From NCBI GenBank assembly GCA_015039465.1, contig MU129999.1, forward strand, positions 212,744 through 242,112: a stretch of 29,369 bases of DNA. The letters are read 5' to 3'. Source of the DNA: Phlegmacium glaucopus (taxonomy: Eukaryota > Basidiomycota > Agaricomycetes > Agaricales > Cortinariaceae). The notes below the pieces were generated by a model. It did not search any database and was not told the origin of the DNA. It saw only the letters and a program-made list of their open reading frames with translations. This document shows, one piece after another, positions 1 to 11,394 of the stretch. Each line of letters opens with the position of its first letter. Position 1 is the first letter of the stretch. Made by a program: the position numbers and the translations under genes.

Positions 1-480
1 CTCGCTAAACCGTCTCTTATCTTAACTTCTGCCTACGATCGTTTAAACAACACACTGGAAACTTTGTGGCGATGAGTTGTATTTGCTAGGACCGAAGAGT
101 CAGTTGGTGGTGTTAGAGTGTCGGAGTCTTTATATGTGAGTGGCAGACCATATAAGTGGAGGAGCAATCAGCTGTACCGTTCCAGATTTACGAGTATACT
201 ACAGCGCCTATAGAAGCTAAGTATGTACGGTGTTCACGCTAAAGTAAGCTGTTTATGAGGTCGTATCCTTTACCCAGGGTACTCGCTTCTATGTCTACGA
301 ATTGTAGTACAGCTCGGGGGATGCAAACCGTAACTTTACCAGTACCACAAGACAACCCGAACCTAAATCTGCGTCACCCGCCCCGCTGTCGATTTAACGC
401 GCTACCTCGTCTTTTTTGGATATTAAGTGATCGTAAGTTCTCCCGATAGAAGACCCAGAGTACCCCGAAAAGCAACGACT
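1..480 (+). mobile_element. Decayed LTR/Copia 3' pol remnant (RNase H end)
   Basis: Two stretches, in different frames, resemble the end of a Copia polyprotein. At 198-239 the translation reads TTAPIEAKYVRCSR, which fits the RNase H motif around the conserved S/T-T-E-A-E-Y of Copia elements. At 348-447 a frame gives a D-N-x-x-x-L-x-L pattern followed by P, C and R positions like the Copia D-N-Q-A-A-I-x-L segment, and another frame gives LDIK where H-I-D-I-K is expected. The frame changes and stops between and within these pieces mean it cannot be functional. The pol start lies outside the window. No LTR end was identified downstream. The family assignment rests on motif resemblance only and is tentative. 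Confidence 0.4.
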
Positions 481-2950
481 TTTAGCTATGTTCGTGGTAA
501 CACCGCCCGTAGCTCTAGCCGGTGTTCGTGAGTCTGTACTTCTGTAAGTGTAGAATAAGTCTTTTTTAGTCCGGAGATCAAATGACTGCTATATATTATT
601 TTTTCACCGTCGTATATCGGCGAGGTATATTTTTCCAGTTATATTATATAAAGTTGGTCAATACAGCAACTTTCTATCTCGACTTTGCATTGAAATGCGA
701 ATTTTCGTCACTCGACACCTCAACGGACCCCTTCGCTTAAGGCCCGATGAGTCCCAGTGTCGCTGTATGTGGAACTACCAAATCTGTGTCTCTGGACCGC
801 CCTACCTAAGCTATGGCCTGCGCTGGACCCACAAGACTAGATGAGGTGGGTATAATACTGCCTGATCATCTAGGTGCAGCCGTTCGTGTGGTTTGGCGGC
901 TTGTTCCAAAGTGGTATACTCTCTTGCACCCCAACCCTCGTTAACATTCTTCATACATCTAATACCAGCTAAAAAGTCTCTTGCCCACAATCGTTCTTCC
1001 TGGATTTCTTATTATTCACGTCCGCTCGCTATGCTCTCAACTGTATAATAATATGGAACCATTCTTCAGTCTCCTGCTCCTACTCTGAAACTGTGGGCTC
1101 ACCCTGCATCAAAATTTCATGCAAGGTAAGAGCCAAACTTGCCGCCCGTACAACGCATAACAATATTCTTTTCGAAAGATCGCACTGAGAAGGACGGTAC
1201 GCAAACACCTAAAATTATGAGCGAGAAGACTTGTAGCAGACTGACACTGGCCGTATTGCCCAAGTTACTCAGAGACAATGACACTAGATGTCAGAACGGA
1301 AAATAACCAAGATTCGCAAAGATGTCAACTATTAACTAAGTGTAATATAAAACTTAAAACGCTGTGTGCTATATTTTCCTCGACAGGCAAAACCCTTGAG
1401 CTTCTCGTCGCCCACCGATGGAATAAGGCTCGGTCAAATAGGTGAAGCTGGTCAAAACCGGCACAGCGACCCAGCAGGCACTCTCTGGGGTAAAAAGAAA
1501 AACACCACTCCGGCAGCAAGCTTCGGTTAAATCCAAGCAAGGACATGTAGATACTGTGTATGTCACATATGGTACATCAAGAGGGGAGGACTATGGCGTG
1601 GTGGATAGCAGGTGGGATGGCCAGGTTGGAATTAAACAAAAAAAATTTGCTTCTGGCGCGCCTGTCGTCGACATGTATGTGGGAAATACAGGTTGCCTCG
1701 ACCAAGCAGGACGTGTCTAGTTGAGGCAAGGTTTGAGCGCGACAAGTGGTGCGTTGTTGACGAAGTTCCGTTTATAAAGAATAAATTTGCGAATGAAGAG
1801 CAAGAGATTCTGCTGATACAATTTTGAATAAGAAATCCAGGACGCTGTTGAGGATGTACATGCTTTGATGGAGTGATTACTAGTTTGCTCTGCTCCACAG
1901 TCAAAGCTCGTAGGGCTTTCTACCTCAAAAATAGTCTGCGCGTCGGTATCCTCATCATAGGCACTCCAATTGTGCATCCTTCGGATCGTCACGCGAATCG
2001 ATGGTTTTCTGAGGCGAATTGATGCAAAGTCAACCAAACATACAATAGGCCATATGGATTATGTACCACCAAAGAGTCTGGAGCAGTTAGAAGCATCGCA
2101 GATGAATCAAACTGAAGTGTTGTTGGCAGTAAAGAGTGGTGACCGGATGTAAGAACGAGCATAAAAGACGGTAACGGCTTGCGAGAGGGCGACATGTAGT
2201 CTGCCAGTGCGAACGAAATAAGTCAAAAGAGCGAAAGTGAAAGCACCACTGTTGGAATTTGAATGTGATAATTCTGCAGTGAGAAGTTGGGGAAAAGGTA
2301 GGAAAAGGCGAAAAAAGGGTCTGCTTGGTTCTCATACAGCTAGACTTTGCATCGATGCAGGGCACGAGCCGCGTCGAATTGGGTAATGCGAAAGCTCAAC
2401 TACTCCCAATAAACCCATCCATGGCTGCCAAACCTAGGGACTTGTAAAGGCTCAACATACTTGGACTGAGGCTGAAACCGAGACTCTAAAGAAAGGAGGG
2501 CCGGGAGCCTTCATATCTACCGTCCAGTGGTATTTCTCCCTAACAATTGACATTGGTTTTAACATTCACGGCTGTGCCCGCCGGAACATCTTGCCTTCTG
2601 ACCTCGCATTCCTGTATGACAAAAAGTCAGCTTTTCCCGAATTGTTAGCCAGAAAAAATTTCCCATGCGGCAACTGGCTTTGGATTACAAAACGAGAGAA
2701 AAGACAGGAAGGAGGACAGCCTCAATCTTTCTGAAGCTACTCGATAATGATATTGCCGCGCTGCTACTTAGTCTGTTGATCCCAAGACAGCTCGACGTTA
2801 CCAGCTCGGCGTGGAGACTGAATAGATGCCCATATTATCCAACAACGCATCTCGAACATCGCATTTTTGTCATCCCAGATTCTCTTGTCGACGACAGATG
2901 TCATGTCACATCACGATGAGTGCGAGCCGAAGTGTGAGTCAAATCTCCAA
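481..2950. other. No confident gene; CpG-rich non-repetitive stretch
   Basis: I find no recognisable domain, tandem repeat or RNA gene here. Open frames are short and mutually overlapping, for example 92 codons at 1442-1720 on the plus strand and 106 codons at 1717-2037 on the minus strand. One segment (2045-2150) and another (about 2540-2700) read like coding sequence, but no splice-consistent model links them. 560-680 is AT-rich with TATA-like words and could belong to the LTR of the upstream Copia relic. Base composition and CpG density match the DNA up to about 5.95 kb and differ from the rest of the window. Confidence 0.4.
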
Positions 2951-4033
2951 TTATCCGCCATGATATTCAAGTTCATGATTTGACAAAAACAGCATAATAT
3001 TGAGGTGTGACCAAGACCTGGAGACTTCCAATAACAGACAGGCAGGAACACAGCCAGCAGCTAACACGGCAAGATCGATGTAGACGCCCGTGTATCCAAC
3101 AGGCAAAAAAAGAGGATAGAACCCAAGGCATCCAGATGGAAGACTTCTAGCGCCGTTCGACAAATATTTTGCAATGACTCACTCACCAGACTAGGGGCCT
3201 GAACTCTTTTCTGAGTGAGATGTAAAAGTCTTCATGTCTGAGTCCTTGTGGCTGACCCTCGATGCCATCCCAACCGTCTGGACGCGGAATTTTCAGCAAC
3301 AAGAACCGCGGCCTCATATGGACCGATTCCGACAATTTGAGTGTCAAAGATGATATCCCCTCGCGTCCTGAAATCAAATGGAATCATTAAAGTCTTGAGT
3401 TCTGAAGGCCAGAGGTCAATAGTAAGTAACCAATCCTTTGTTTCGCTTGGACTTCTCATCTCGATTCAATCCTAGTCATTTGCCTTTCATTTCGAATGGA
3501 CGCCATGCCATGATAATAAAACAATATCAAAGTCGTTGAAGCGATCATTGTCTATGATCTTGATCCCTCAGTCCTACTATCAAATGTCCGTCGCTGGTCA
3601 TCATCCACCAATGCCCATTTAATTTGGCTAACCAATTAACCAGCATACTTTCCGAACCCGAGCATCCAACACCACCAAATCTCCTCAATAGTCCGCCCAG
3701 CGGCCAAGTAGCACTGCTGGTTGATGACGCATACACTCGATGGTACTGCTTGATTTGTTGTGGACCTATGAAAGTACGGGCAAGTGAAAAGATAGTTCAA
3801 GTTACTCCTATCGTACTCAATCCTTCATTCATTCACGATCGATATAACCCCGCATTCCTACTACATGACCAAAAATCTGCGGAGACAGTTTGTTGAGATT
3901 GTGGCGAACTTAAAGTTTTATCTCGGTCCCTGACTCGTTGTATTTTAGGTTGACGCCAGACGGCCCAGGCCCCTAATATAAAGCAAGCAAAGGTCAGAGA
4001 TACAATAGGCCATTCAACTTTTGGAACAGACAC
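2951..4033 (-). CDS. Possible spliced gene or relic, membrane segments, unknown function
   Basis: Three minus-strand segments look exonic. At 4033-3950 an ATG opens a frame whose residues 9-26 are hydrophobic and followed by W-R-Q-P-K, like a signal anchor. At about 3370-3190 a frame is open across 58 codons and ends at a good GTGAGT donor (plus-strand complement near 3184). A 40-bp intron ending GCTAG would lead to a second hydrophobic segment at 3150-2955, rich in L, G, Y and V. A competing frame at 3459-3300 is also open, so either the reading frame shifts or one of these is chance. I recognise no family. It could be a degraded membrane protein gene or coincidental open frames in GC-richer DNA. 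Confidence 0.2.
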
Positions 4034-4039
4034 GAAGTC

Positions 4040-4640
4040 ATGGAGCTAACTTTTGGTTGTTATAACTTCTTTGGACGATGCCTCGAAGGCTTCTTCTACG
4101 GTAAGTTATATATCTTTGTACATTCCACCACCCCTACTAACAAAGTGGAACGTTCACCTGTCCCAGTTTCTATGCTGGTATTATCGCCGTGTATTTACAA
4201 CACCGGTTATCGAAAAAGGCACCGCCAAGGTGAAAAATGCCCTTTCCTACGCTTTGTGAGTTCTATATGTTTTAGCTGCTTCAACCGCTGTTATTGATGT
4301 AATATTTCCAGTAGGTAACAAGGTCCGTCGGTGACAACAACTTATGCTTTCAGTTGTGAGTTGTGCACAATCCAACGGCAGTACTCTATACATATGGGAA
4401 AGATTCGTCGTTACTGATGCGTCTTTCTCAATTAGACGCTCTGTCAAATGCATCAATTTTGGCGTTTCGTTTTGACTGTATGGGTTGCGTGGACCAATTC
4501 TCTTATGACACTAAACGCTGTTCCTTCACATCATTACTTCCCCCTCAACTCACACCTGCAAGAGGATCCCAACAAAGCGCCTCATGGTCGGTATCAGAAG
4601 AATGATGACCATGACGAACTGGAGGAGTATCCATGCTAGC
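4040..4640 (+). CDS. Possible spliced gene fragment, unknown function
   Basis: Splice-like signals sit at sensible distances. A GTAAGT donor near 4101 pairs with an acceptor after CTAAC at about 4145 (45 bp, frame kept). A GTGAGT donor near 4256 pairs with a TTTCCAG acceptor near 4311. Between them, 4146-4255 encodes an aromatic and basic stretch (W-N-V-H-L-S-Q-F-L-C-W-Y-Y-R-R). Downstream, 4448-4639 encodes a hydrophobic segment followed by an acidic tail (D-E-L-E-E). No domain family is recognised and no intact start-to-stop model could be built. It lies just upstream of the receptor gene on the same strand and begins 7 bp from a divergent minus-strand ATG. Confidence 0.2.
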
Positions 4641-5139
4641 CATAGCGAGATGCAAGCACCGACACCTCGGGTAAATATGAAACGGAAAGACAATAATTCG
4701 ATAGGGTGGAGAGACTGGGTTGTTGGAAGTTGTAGATAAGAGATCTCTTTCAATGTATAGATCTAGACAAAGGAGCAATGTCTCGAATCTACATGGGTGT
4801 TAATGTCAGTAATGACTTCGAGAGCTTCCGATTTTTAAGATACCTGTCCACACAAAATGACCTTCCTCCTCTTCTTCATCGTTTCTTTCTTCAGCTCATT
4901 CTTACCGACGCTGTTAACTCATGACCAACTTGACTCCTTGCCTCCCCCAAGGCATTCTGCAAAGCGTCATAATATGATTTTGGCTGTCGTTGTTCGCCAG
5001 AGTATCAATTTTAAAGTTGATTGTCTTTTGGAGGATGGCCCAGGTGTTATGTACATTCCGCACTCCATCGTGGGAATGGCAAACTCCCAGCCACTGCAAA
5101 TTGTGACGATACTCTCTCTTTACCACTACGACTATCATC
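4641..5139 (+). promoter_or_regulatory. Upstream region of the NOD-like receptor gene
   Basis: No conserved coding sequence is seen directly upstream of the receptor start. The segment is pyrimidine-rich in places (4860-4900, CTCCTCTTCTTC-like runs; 5110-5135, ACTCTCTCTTTACC), as expected for a fungal promoter and 5' leader. The candidate start ATG at 5140 sits in the context ATCATCATGTCG. A 101-codon open frame at 4857-5162 overlaps the start and begins with a hydrophobic run, but it ends inside receptor exon 1 in another frame and is probably chance. No clear TATA box was placed. Confidence 0.3.
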
Positions 5140-8100
5140 ATGTCGAGCGAAAGACCATCTAGGAACAATCGTGTAGAAAAAGTTGCTCGATCCTTGAAAA
5201 GGCAGTTACATTCTCTTTTCCGTTTGAAGCGCCCACCTACACCATCATCGATCGGGGTGGGTTCAAGCTCTATGGCCGTGGCGGCAAGGTAACTAAATTC
5301 TGTTGTCTGATATTAATTATTAATAATATCATCATCATACTTTCAAGCAGTTCGCCGCTCGAAATCGTCCCTGTGATCAGCGTCGATCGCTCGCTTGCTA
5401 CGGCAGTTGCGAGTACTAAAGCATACACGGTATCCTCTCCAATCTCCGTACCCGTTTCGGCGTCCGGACCTGTTGTGCCCAGGCAACTTGGTTCCGCTAG
5501 TAGCCAAGGACCAGAAACTCCGGCCATGGTCGGCATCTATGTTGCGCCCGCGACTGTCGTCACTAATTACTGCTCATTTAGCACATGTCTCCGCACACCC
5601 ATAGTCCAGTGTCTTTCTTGCAAGGCGCTCAGAACGTATACATGCCACAGGCAACGATTACCGTGAGTGTCATTCTAGTAGCATGAATGCCAATCTGCGT
5701 GCTAATGGTTCTATCTTGTCGGGTCCAGAATATATTCAGCGCAGATGGAAATGAACGAACAAAGCCTCAAATCTTAGTGAGTGTATATTGTTTTCAAAGA
5801 GGGATGATCTTCGCTAAAACATAGCTCATAGACTGCGCTACGTGAGAATCTCCTGCCACGCGCCGAGTTTGCGGAATATGACGCAGCATCCCCCGCTCCA
5901 CGCAACGCATGTACAGAGAACACTCGCAAGGCAATCCTTGATGCGCTGCAAGTGTGGGCAAAGGATAATACAACTACAAAGGTATACTGGCTCAATGGGA
6001 TGGCTGGAACTGGCAAAACAACAATTGCTTACTCATTCAGTGAAATCCTCCGTGAAAAGAATTCCCTTGGTGGTACATTCTTCTCTTCTCACCTCCGGGT
6101 TGACACTAGTGATATTCGCTGCATCATCCCCACTATTGCCCTTCAGTTGGCCAAGTATCTTCCTTCTCTGTCACAACTTATCCTAGATGTGGTGGAAGTC
6201 AATCCTGACTGCTCATCTTGGAGGATCAGGAATCAATTCCTGAATTTCATTGTTAAACCACTCACTGATGCATACAGGGGTACCAGACAAGTAGTAGATG
6301 TCCCAGTCATTGTTCTTGATGCTTTGGATGAGTGCTCTAGCCAGTCCCTTGTGGCGGAGTTGCTTTCTGTGATATTAAAGCATAGTGAATCTCTTCCAGT
6401 CAAGTTCTTCATCACTAGTTGTCCAGAGATACTGCTCAAGGAGACTTTTGACTATTCTTGGGATCATTCCAACTTGATCCTTCATGAGGTTGAAAAGGAG
6501 ATTGTCAAGGCTGATATTGAGCTTTATATCAAAGCTTGCTTGCTTGGATGCCAAGTGAGGCATAATAGGCATAATTGGCCTCCTCAGGCTGAAATTGAAA
6601 ACCTTGTGAATATGTCTGGGACTTTGTTCATTTATGCAGCAACTGTCTGCAAATATATTGCTCAGAAGGGTGGTTCTAGCATGCCTCAACGTCTATCAGA
6701 TGTTGTCAATATGACATTGGAAGCAACATCTGGTGTAACCCATCCACTGGATATTCTTTATGAAAGAATCTTGGATGCTGCCTATGCCTTTACAAATCAA
6801 AATGAGAGGATAAATATAGGCATGGTTCTCACAGCTGTTGTATATGTCTATAATCCTCTCTCTATGACTGCCATCAGTGCTTTGATGCAAATGCCCATAG
6901 AGCACACTGAGGCTGCCCTTTCTTCTCTTCATTCCTTGATTTATATTCCATCTCAAGACCCTGATGTACCTATCTCAACATTCCATGCCTCCTTCTATGG
7001 TTTTATCAGTAATCAGATACTTTCCTCAAAGTACCACCTTGACTCCTGCATTTCACATAAATCCTTAGCACTCCAGTGTCTATTATTAATGGATACAGAG
7101 TGGTCAGGTAAAAAAGATGTTTGTTACTTGGCAGAAAGGAAATGTGAAGATATTTCTGAATCACTTGCATATGCTTGTGGTAGCTGGGCCTTTCACTTCA
7201 CCTATGCAGACAATACCAATAGATCTGATGAGTTGAAGCATTTTTTTCAGACACATCTTCTGTGATGGATGGATTGTTTGAGTATTTTAGGAAAGTTGGG
7301 AACTGCAATGGATGCACTATATAAATTAGAAAATTGGGTAAATGTAAGTGATCTTGTCGCTGCACATGAATTACACTTACAACAGAAACTAGACCCAAAA
7401 GCAGTTAGCTGCAATAGTAATTGATGCTGAACGGTTTTTGAAAGAGAATTTTGATTTCATCAAAGGAAACAGTCTTGAAGGATGTCCATCAGCATTAGCT
7501 TGGCTGCCAGAAAATTCACATATCTGGAAAACATATGGAAGTAGAATAGGCTGTCAATGGAAGCTCTGTGTGGGAAGAAGAAAGGCATGGAGCCTGTCTG
7601 AAGCAGTTCTGAGTCATCCATCCATGGTCATATCTGCTGTCTTCTCTCTTGATGGTATGCATATTGTGTCTGCATGTGATCATATTGTGAGGATCTGGAA
7701 TACAGCCACAGGAGAATGTGAAGCAGAGTTGAAAGGACATTCAGACTGGGTCAATTCTGCTGTCTTCTCTCCTGATGGTATGCATGCTGTGTCTGCATCT
7801 TCTGATTACACTGCAAGGATCTGGAATACAGCCATTCAGACAGAGTCAATTCTGCTGTCTTCTCTCCTGATGGTATGCACATTGTGTCTGCATCATTTGA
7901 TCACACTGCAAGGATCTGGAATACAGCCACAGGGGAATGTGGAGCAGAGCTGAAAGGACATTTAGACTGGGTCAGATCTGCTGTCTTCTCTCCTGATGGT
8001 ATGCATATTGTGTCTGCATCTAATGATCACACTGCAAGGATCTGGAATACAGCCACAGGAGAGTGTGAAGCAGAACTGAAAGGACATTCACTCTTCGGTC

Positions 8101-9149
8101 AAATCTGCTGTCTTCTCTCCTGATGGTATGCACATTGTGTCTGCATCTAATGATCACACTGCACAGGATCTGGAATACAGCCACAGGAGAGTGTGAAGCA
8201 GAGTTGAAAGGACATTCATCTGGGGTCAGGTCTGCTGTCTTCTCTCCTGATGGTATGCATATTGTGTCTGCTTCTGATGATCACACTGCATGGATCTGGA
8301 ATACAGCCACAGGAGAGTGTGAAGCAGAGCTAAAAGGACATTCAAACATAGTCATGTCTGCTGTCTTCTCTCCTGATGGTATGCATATTGTGTCTGCATC
8401 TGATGATCGCACTGCATGGATTTGGAATACAGCCACAGGAGAGTGTGAAGCAGAGCTAAAAGGACATTCATTCGTGGTCATGTCTGCTGTCTTCTCTCCT
8501 GATGGTATGCATATTGTGTCTGCATCATTGGATCACACTGCAAGGATCTGGAATACAGCCACAGGAGAGTGTGAAGGAGAGCTCAAAGGACATTCAGACT
8601 GTGTCAAATCTGCTGTCTTCTCTCCTGATGGTATGCACATTGTGTCTGCATCTGATGATCACACTGTGTGTATCTGGAATACAGCCACAGGAGAGTGTGA
8701 AGCAGAGCTGAAAGGACATTCAGACTGGGTCAATTCTGCTCACTCCTCTCCTGATGGCATGCATATTGTGTCTACATCTAATGATCACACTGCACAGATC
8801 TGGAATACAGCCACAGGAGAGTGTATAGCAGAGCTCCCAGCATATACCTCTGTTCTATCTTCATCTTATAGCACTGATTTTACCTGGAATGACCCCCATA
8901 GTGTTCATCTCTCATCCCAGCCATCTTTCCTTGCAATAGATGAAAACACCATATTCCACACCAAAAACCTTCAGAGAATCTGGGTTCCACCTCCTTTTTG
9001 CAAACCACACATTATCAGTCAACATCTGTCTAAGATATGCCTTCAATATAGGTCAGGAGAGCTTTTGGTTTTGGAGGTATGCATGATTCTTAGATTTCAT
9101 TTTTACTGTATTGCTCAACATTTGTTCTCAAATATAGTTTCTGGAGTAA
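5140..9149 (+). pseudogene. NACHT-WD40 NOD-like receptor (NLR), six exons, disrupted
   Basis: A fungal STAND/NLR protein: a nucleotide-binding switch that senses a ligand through a WD40 propeller, a family linked to heterokaryon incompatibility and innate immunity. Exons by splice reading: 5140-5288, 5351-5528 (donor GTCGGC, weak), 5582-5662, 5729-5776, 5832-9076 and 9138-9149; introns 53-66 bp, phases consistent. The N-terminus has no known effector domain; exon 3 carries FLQGAQNVYM, like the short segment preceding many mushroom NACHT proteins. NACHT starts near 5970: Walker A GMAGTGKTT (6000-6026), Walker B VIVLDALDEC (about 6307-6336). WD40 repeats follow from 7612. Lesions: in-frame TGA at 7263-7265, +1 shift in an A run near 7396-7400, 31-bp deletion at about 7833, +1 near 8090 and +1 near 8163. 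Homopolymer-adjacent indels could be assembly errors; the 31-bp loss is unlikely to be. CpG content drops sharply at about 5950. Confidence 0.9.
7612..8832 (+). repeat. WD40 repeat array, about ten 126-bp units
   Basis: Units of 42 codons with the core S-A-V-F-S-P-D-G-M-H-I-V-S-A-S and R-I-W-N-T-A-T-G-E-C recur with anchors near 7633, 7756, 7850, 7977, 8104, 8230, 8356, 8482, 8608 and 8734. The nucleotide sequence is nearly identical between units. Differences are concentrated at a few codons: the two residues after G-H-S (DW, SG, NI, FV, DC), the residue after the following V (N, R, K, M), the residue before D-H (D, N, F, L) and the residue before I-W (R, W, C, Q). Unit 3 has lost 31 bp at its junction with unit 2. 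The array would form one propeller plus extra blades. Such homogenised repeats expand and contract readily. Confidence 0.88.
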
Positions 9150-9737
9150 CACTGTAAACTCTCATCAAGCCTGACTGATTGTTACCACAAGACAATTATT
9201 TTCCATTTCCATTGTCACTTGTCAATCTTTTTTGTCATCTCCCAATATGTTCTTACATTCACTTCCATTTTTTTGCCTTTTAGTTGACATGTAGTGATGC
9301 CAAATTTTTGAATTGGAACTGGTGATCTGTCATAGAATGCCTTACATTAGCTATGTTGCTTACTTCAGTAACTTACCTTCCTAGTGTATACATTCACCAC
9401 CCCCCTTTTTTACAATATCCAAATAAGACCTGCTTGGGATGCATGTATCTTGCCTTGCACCAGTTGCCTTCTGACAAATGAAAGTAACCTGATCATGTAC
9501 AGAGATGGATATTTTAGTGTCTTGGATTCGCCAAATTTCTCAACATTGCACTTCATAGTGCTCAATGAGCAGCAGTCAAGGTGGGTGATGAGAGGCAAGC
9601 AAGTTGCTCTTGATTATATTAGTGCAAGCTTTATTTTACTCCAGTCCACCTTTGCTCTGGTCCTCCCAGCAACCTTAGGTTTCAAGTCCCAATCCTCTGA
9701 AATTCTCCAGCTTGCTCCAGAACTTTGTCCCCTGTTC
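9150..9737. other. Intergenic, no confident gene
   Basis: AT-rich DNA after the receptor stop codon. A 140-codon open frame (9384-9806) runs from here into element A1, so its C-terminus is transposon sequence; it shows no motif I recognise. It may be a piece of an older gene cut by A1. Confidence 0.4.
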
Positions 9738-9746
9738 ACTGGTTGG

Positions 9747-10275
9747 AGGTCTTTACACTCCCCCAGGGAATCCGACAGAGTCCGAGCACTTTTTGAGTGT
9801 ATTTGAGTGTATTCCAAGCAGAATTTGCTCGGACTCCACTCAGACTGCTTGGACTAGCTCGGACTCGCTCGGACTGGAACCTATGTACCTCCCCAACCTT
9901 ATCAAAGCCCTAACAAAACCTTAACAAAACCTTAAAAAGACCTTAACAAAACCTTAACAAAACCTTAACAAAACCTTAACAAAACCTTAACAAAACCTTA
10001 ACAAACTAGATACCTCCCTGACCTTAACAAAAACCTTAACACAACCTTAACAAGAAACCTTAACAAAACCTTGAAAAAACCTTAACAAAACCTTAACAGA
10101 AGTATTTTCCCAGCCAATTTGTGTCTTATTTGCTTGGATCCACTCAGAATATGCTTGGACTCCTTGGACTCCGCTCAGAATCTGCTCGGACTCCTCGGAC
10201 TCCACTCAGAATCTGCTCAGACTCCTCGGACTCCGCTCAGACTCCTTGGAATCCCTGGGGGACTGTAAATTACTG
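9747..10275 (+). mobile_element. Element A1: non-autonomous inverted-repeat element, 9-bp target duplication
   Basis: The 529-bp element lies between exact copies of ACTGGTTGG at 9738-9746 and 10276-10284. The left end reads AGGTCTTTACACTCCCCCAG; the right end, reverse-complemented, reads CAGTAATTTACAGTCCCCCA, so the ends are imperfect inverted repeats. The interior has three blocks: CTCGGACT-type words near both ends (9780-9880 and 10135-10255), a core of 11-bp AACAAAACCTT repeats (about 9895-10100), and a unique stretch (10100-10135) shared with A2. No coding capacity. Nine-bp duplications fit Mutator-like (MULE) transposition, but this is inferred from length alone. Confidence 0.8.
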
Positions 10276-10284
10276 ACTGGTTGG

Positions 10285-10948
10285 TTGGTTTTGGACTCCC
10301 TACTTTTCTTTGTCACCAACTTAGAATGTATCCAAACTGAAAAGGTCAATCTGCTTCTGAAGAATGATCATAAACTTATGGACTTAACCTCTACCCAGTG
10401 CTAGTACTTCAATATAGGAAATCACCCATTATGTATCCAAATTGTTCCCCTGTTTATCTTGTATCTTTTCACCCTCTCACAAATGCTTCCAGTGCTGCCA
10501 GATATTAGCTGTATCCTTCAGAAGAAAAAACAACATGACCAATTTCCATCCATTCCTGAAACAAACCATTGTGCCCATAAAAAGGATCTTTTTGGAAAGC
10601 AGTCCAAGAAGGCTGCATTTGTCAAGACAAACTAGTGCAGAAGACCACCAGCAAAAGAGACATGTACCATAGCCAAATGACCTTGAACAGAGTGTAGGAG
10701 TTGGCCAGTCATCTAGTTTAAATCTTGGAAGGCCACTTTACTCAGTATCTGGTTATTTAAGTACTACCTTTTGATTCATGTGTTGAGAATGTTGCTGAGA
10801 CTTGTTCTTATTATTCTTTAGATCTGCCAAGAGAGTTTTTTGTATGTAGATGTGAAAAAATATACATCATGTTCAAAGCACAGAAAGCAGGAAGGCTTAG
10901 TATGAATATTGTTACAACTTCAAACAATTCAGGTACACTGATTGTTTA
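10285..10948. other. Intergenic, no confident gene
   Basis: AT-rich sequence between elements A1 and B. A 76-codon open frame (10442-10672) shows no recognisable motif. No repeats or RNA genes were seen. Confidence 0.4.
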
Positions 10949-11009
10949 CAGTCATTAGTTTACTTTACCCTCCCCGGGTTAATCCATATGGATTCCATAA
11001 AATAAAGGG

Positions 11010-11130
11010 TGGATTCCATGGAATATACAGATGGAATCCATGAAATAGGGATGGATTCCATGGAATAGGGATGGATTCCATGGAATAGGGATGGATTCCA
11101 TGGAATAGGGATGGATTCCATATGGACCAG
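11010..11130 (+). repeat. 20-bp tandem repeat GGATTCCATGGAATAGGGAT
   Basis: About four and a half copies in the left arm of element B, each containing the palindrome ATTCCATGGAAT. The neighbouring copies use ATCCATATGGAT. Related words recur at the right arm (12545-12835), so the two arms can pair. Confidence 0.75.
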
Positions 11131-11313
11131 GTTAATATTTTATTTTATTTCATTCAGTTTTTGTTAAGGTTTTTTTTTCATGGTAATATTTATATTATTT
11201 ATTCCATATTATATTAATACTAATAACAATCCTATTAAAATAGTAAAATAAAATACAATACCCTGGGGGATTGCTGCCAGTGTGAATAATCATAGCATAA
11301 AATAAAATGAAAA

Positions 11314-11325
11314 CCCCAAGTGGGG
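11314..11325 (+). other. A-tract plus CCCC-loop-GGGG hairpin, copy 1
   Basis: CCCC, loop AAGT, GGGG, preceded by AAAATGAAAA. It is the first of three similarly built hairpins in element B (others at 12011-12030 and 12172-12184). Confidence 0.5.
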
Positions 11326-11394
11326 AGGAGGGGGGGTTTGCAATCATCTTTACCTATTAAAATAAAATGAAAAGTGCTGGCTGGGGGGTTGTGG

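Noticed and set aside
3832..5168. Divergent gene pair around 4033/4040 presented as certain genes
   Set aside because: Splice-like signals exist, but no complete start-to-stop model and no recognisable family; kept as low-confidence entries.
5952..7265. NACHT open frame treated as a separate gene starting at 5952
   Set aside because: The start is a GTG, and the frame continues upstream through codons typical of the family to a splice acceptor at 5831. Four upstream exons join in phase.
8281..8711. Reverse and +1 frames inside the WD40 array
   Set aside because: They are shadows of the repeated coding unit; their translations repeat with the 126-bp period and match no family.
9747..10275. 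Helitron assignment for the A elements
   Set aside because: The ends are inverted repeats and A1 is flanked by a 9-bp duplication; Helitrons lack both.
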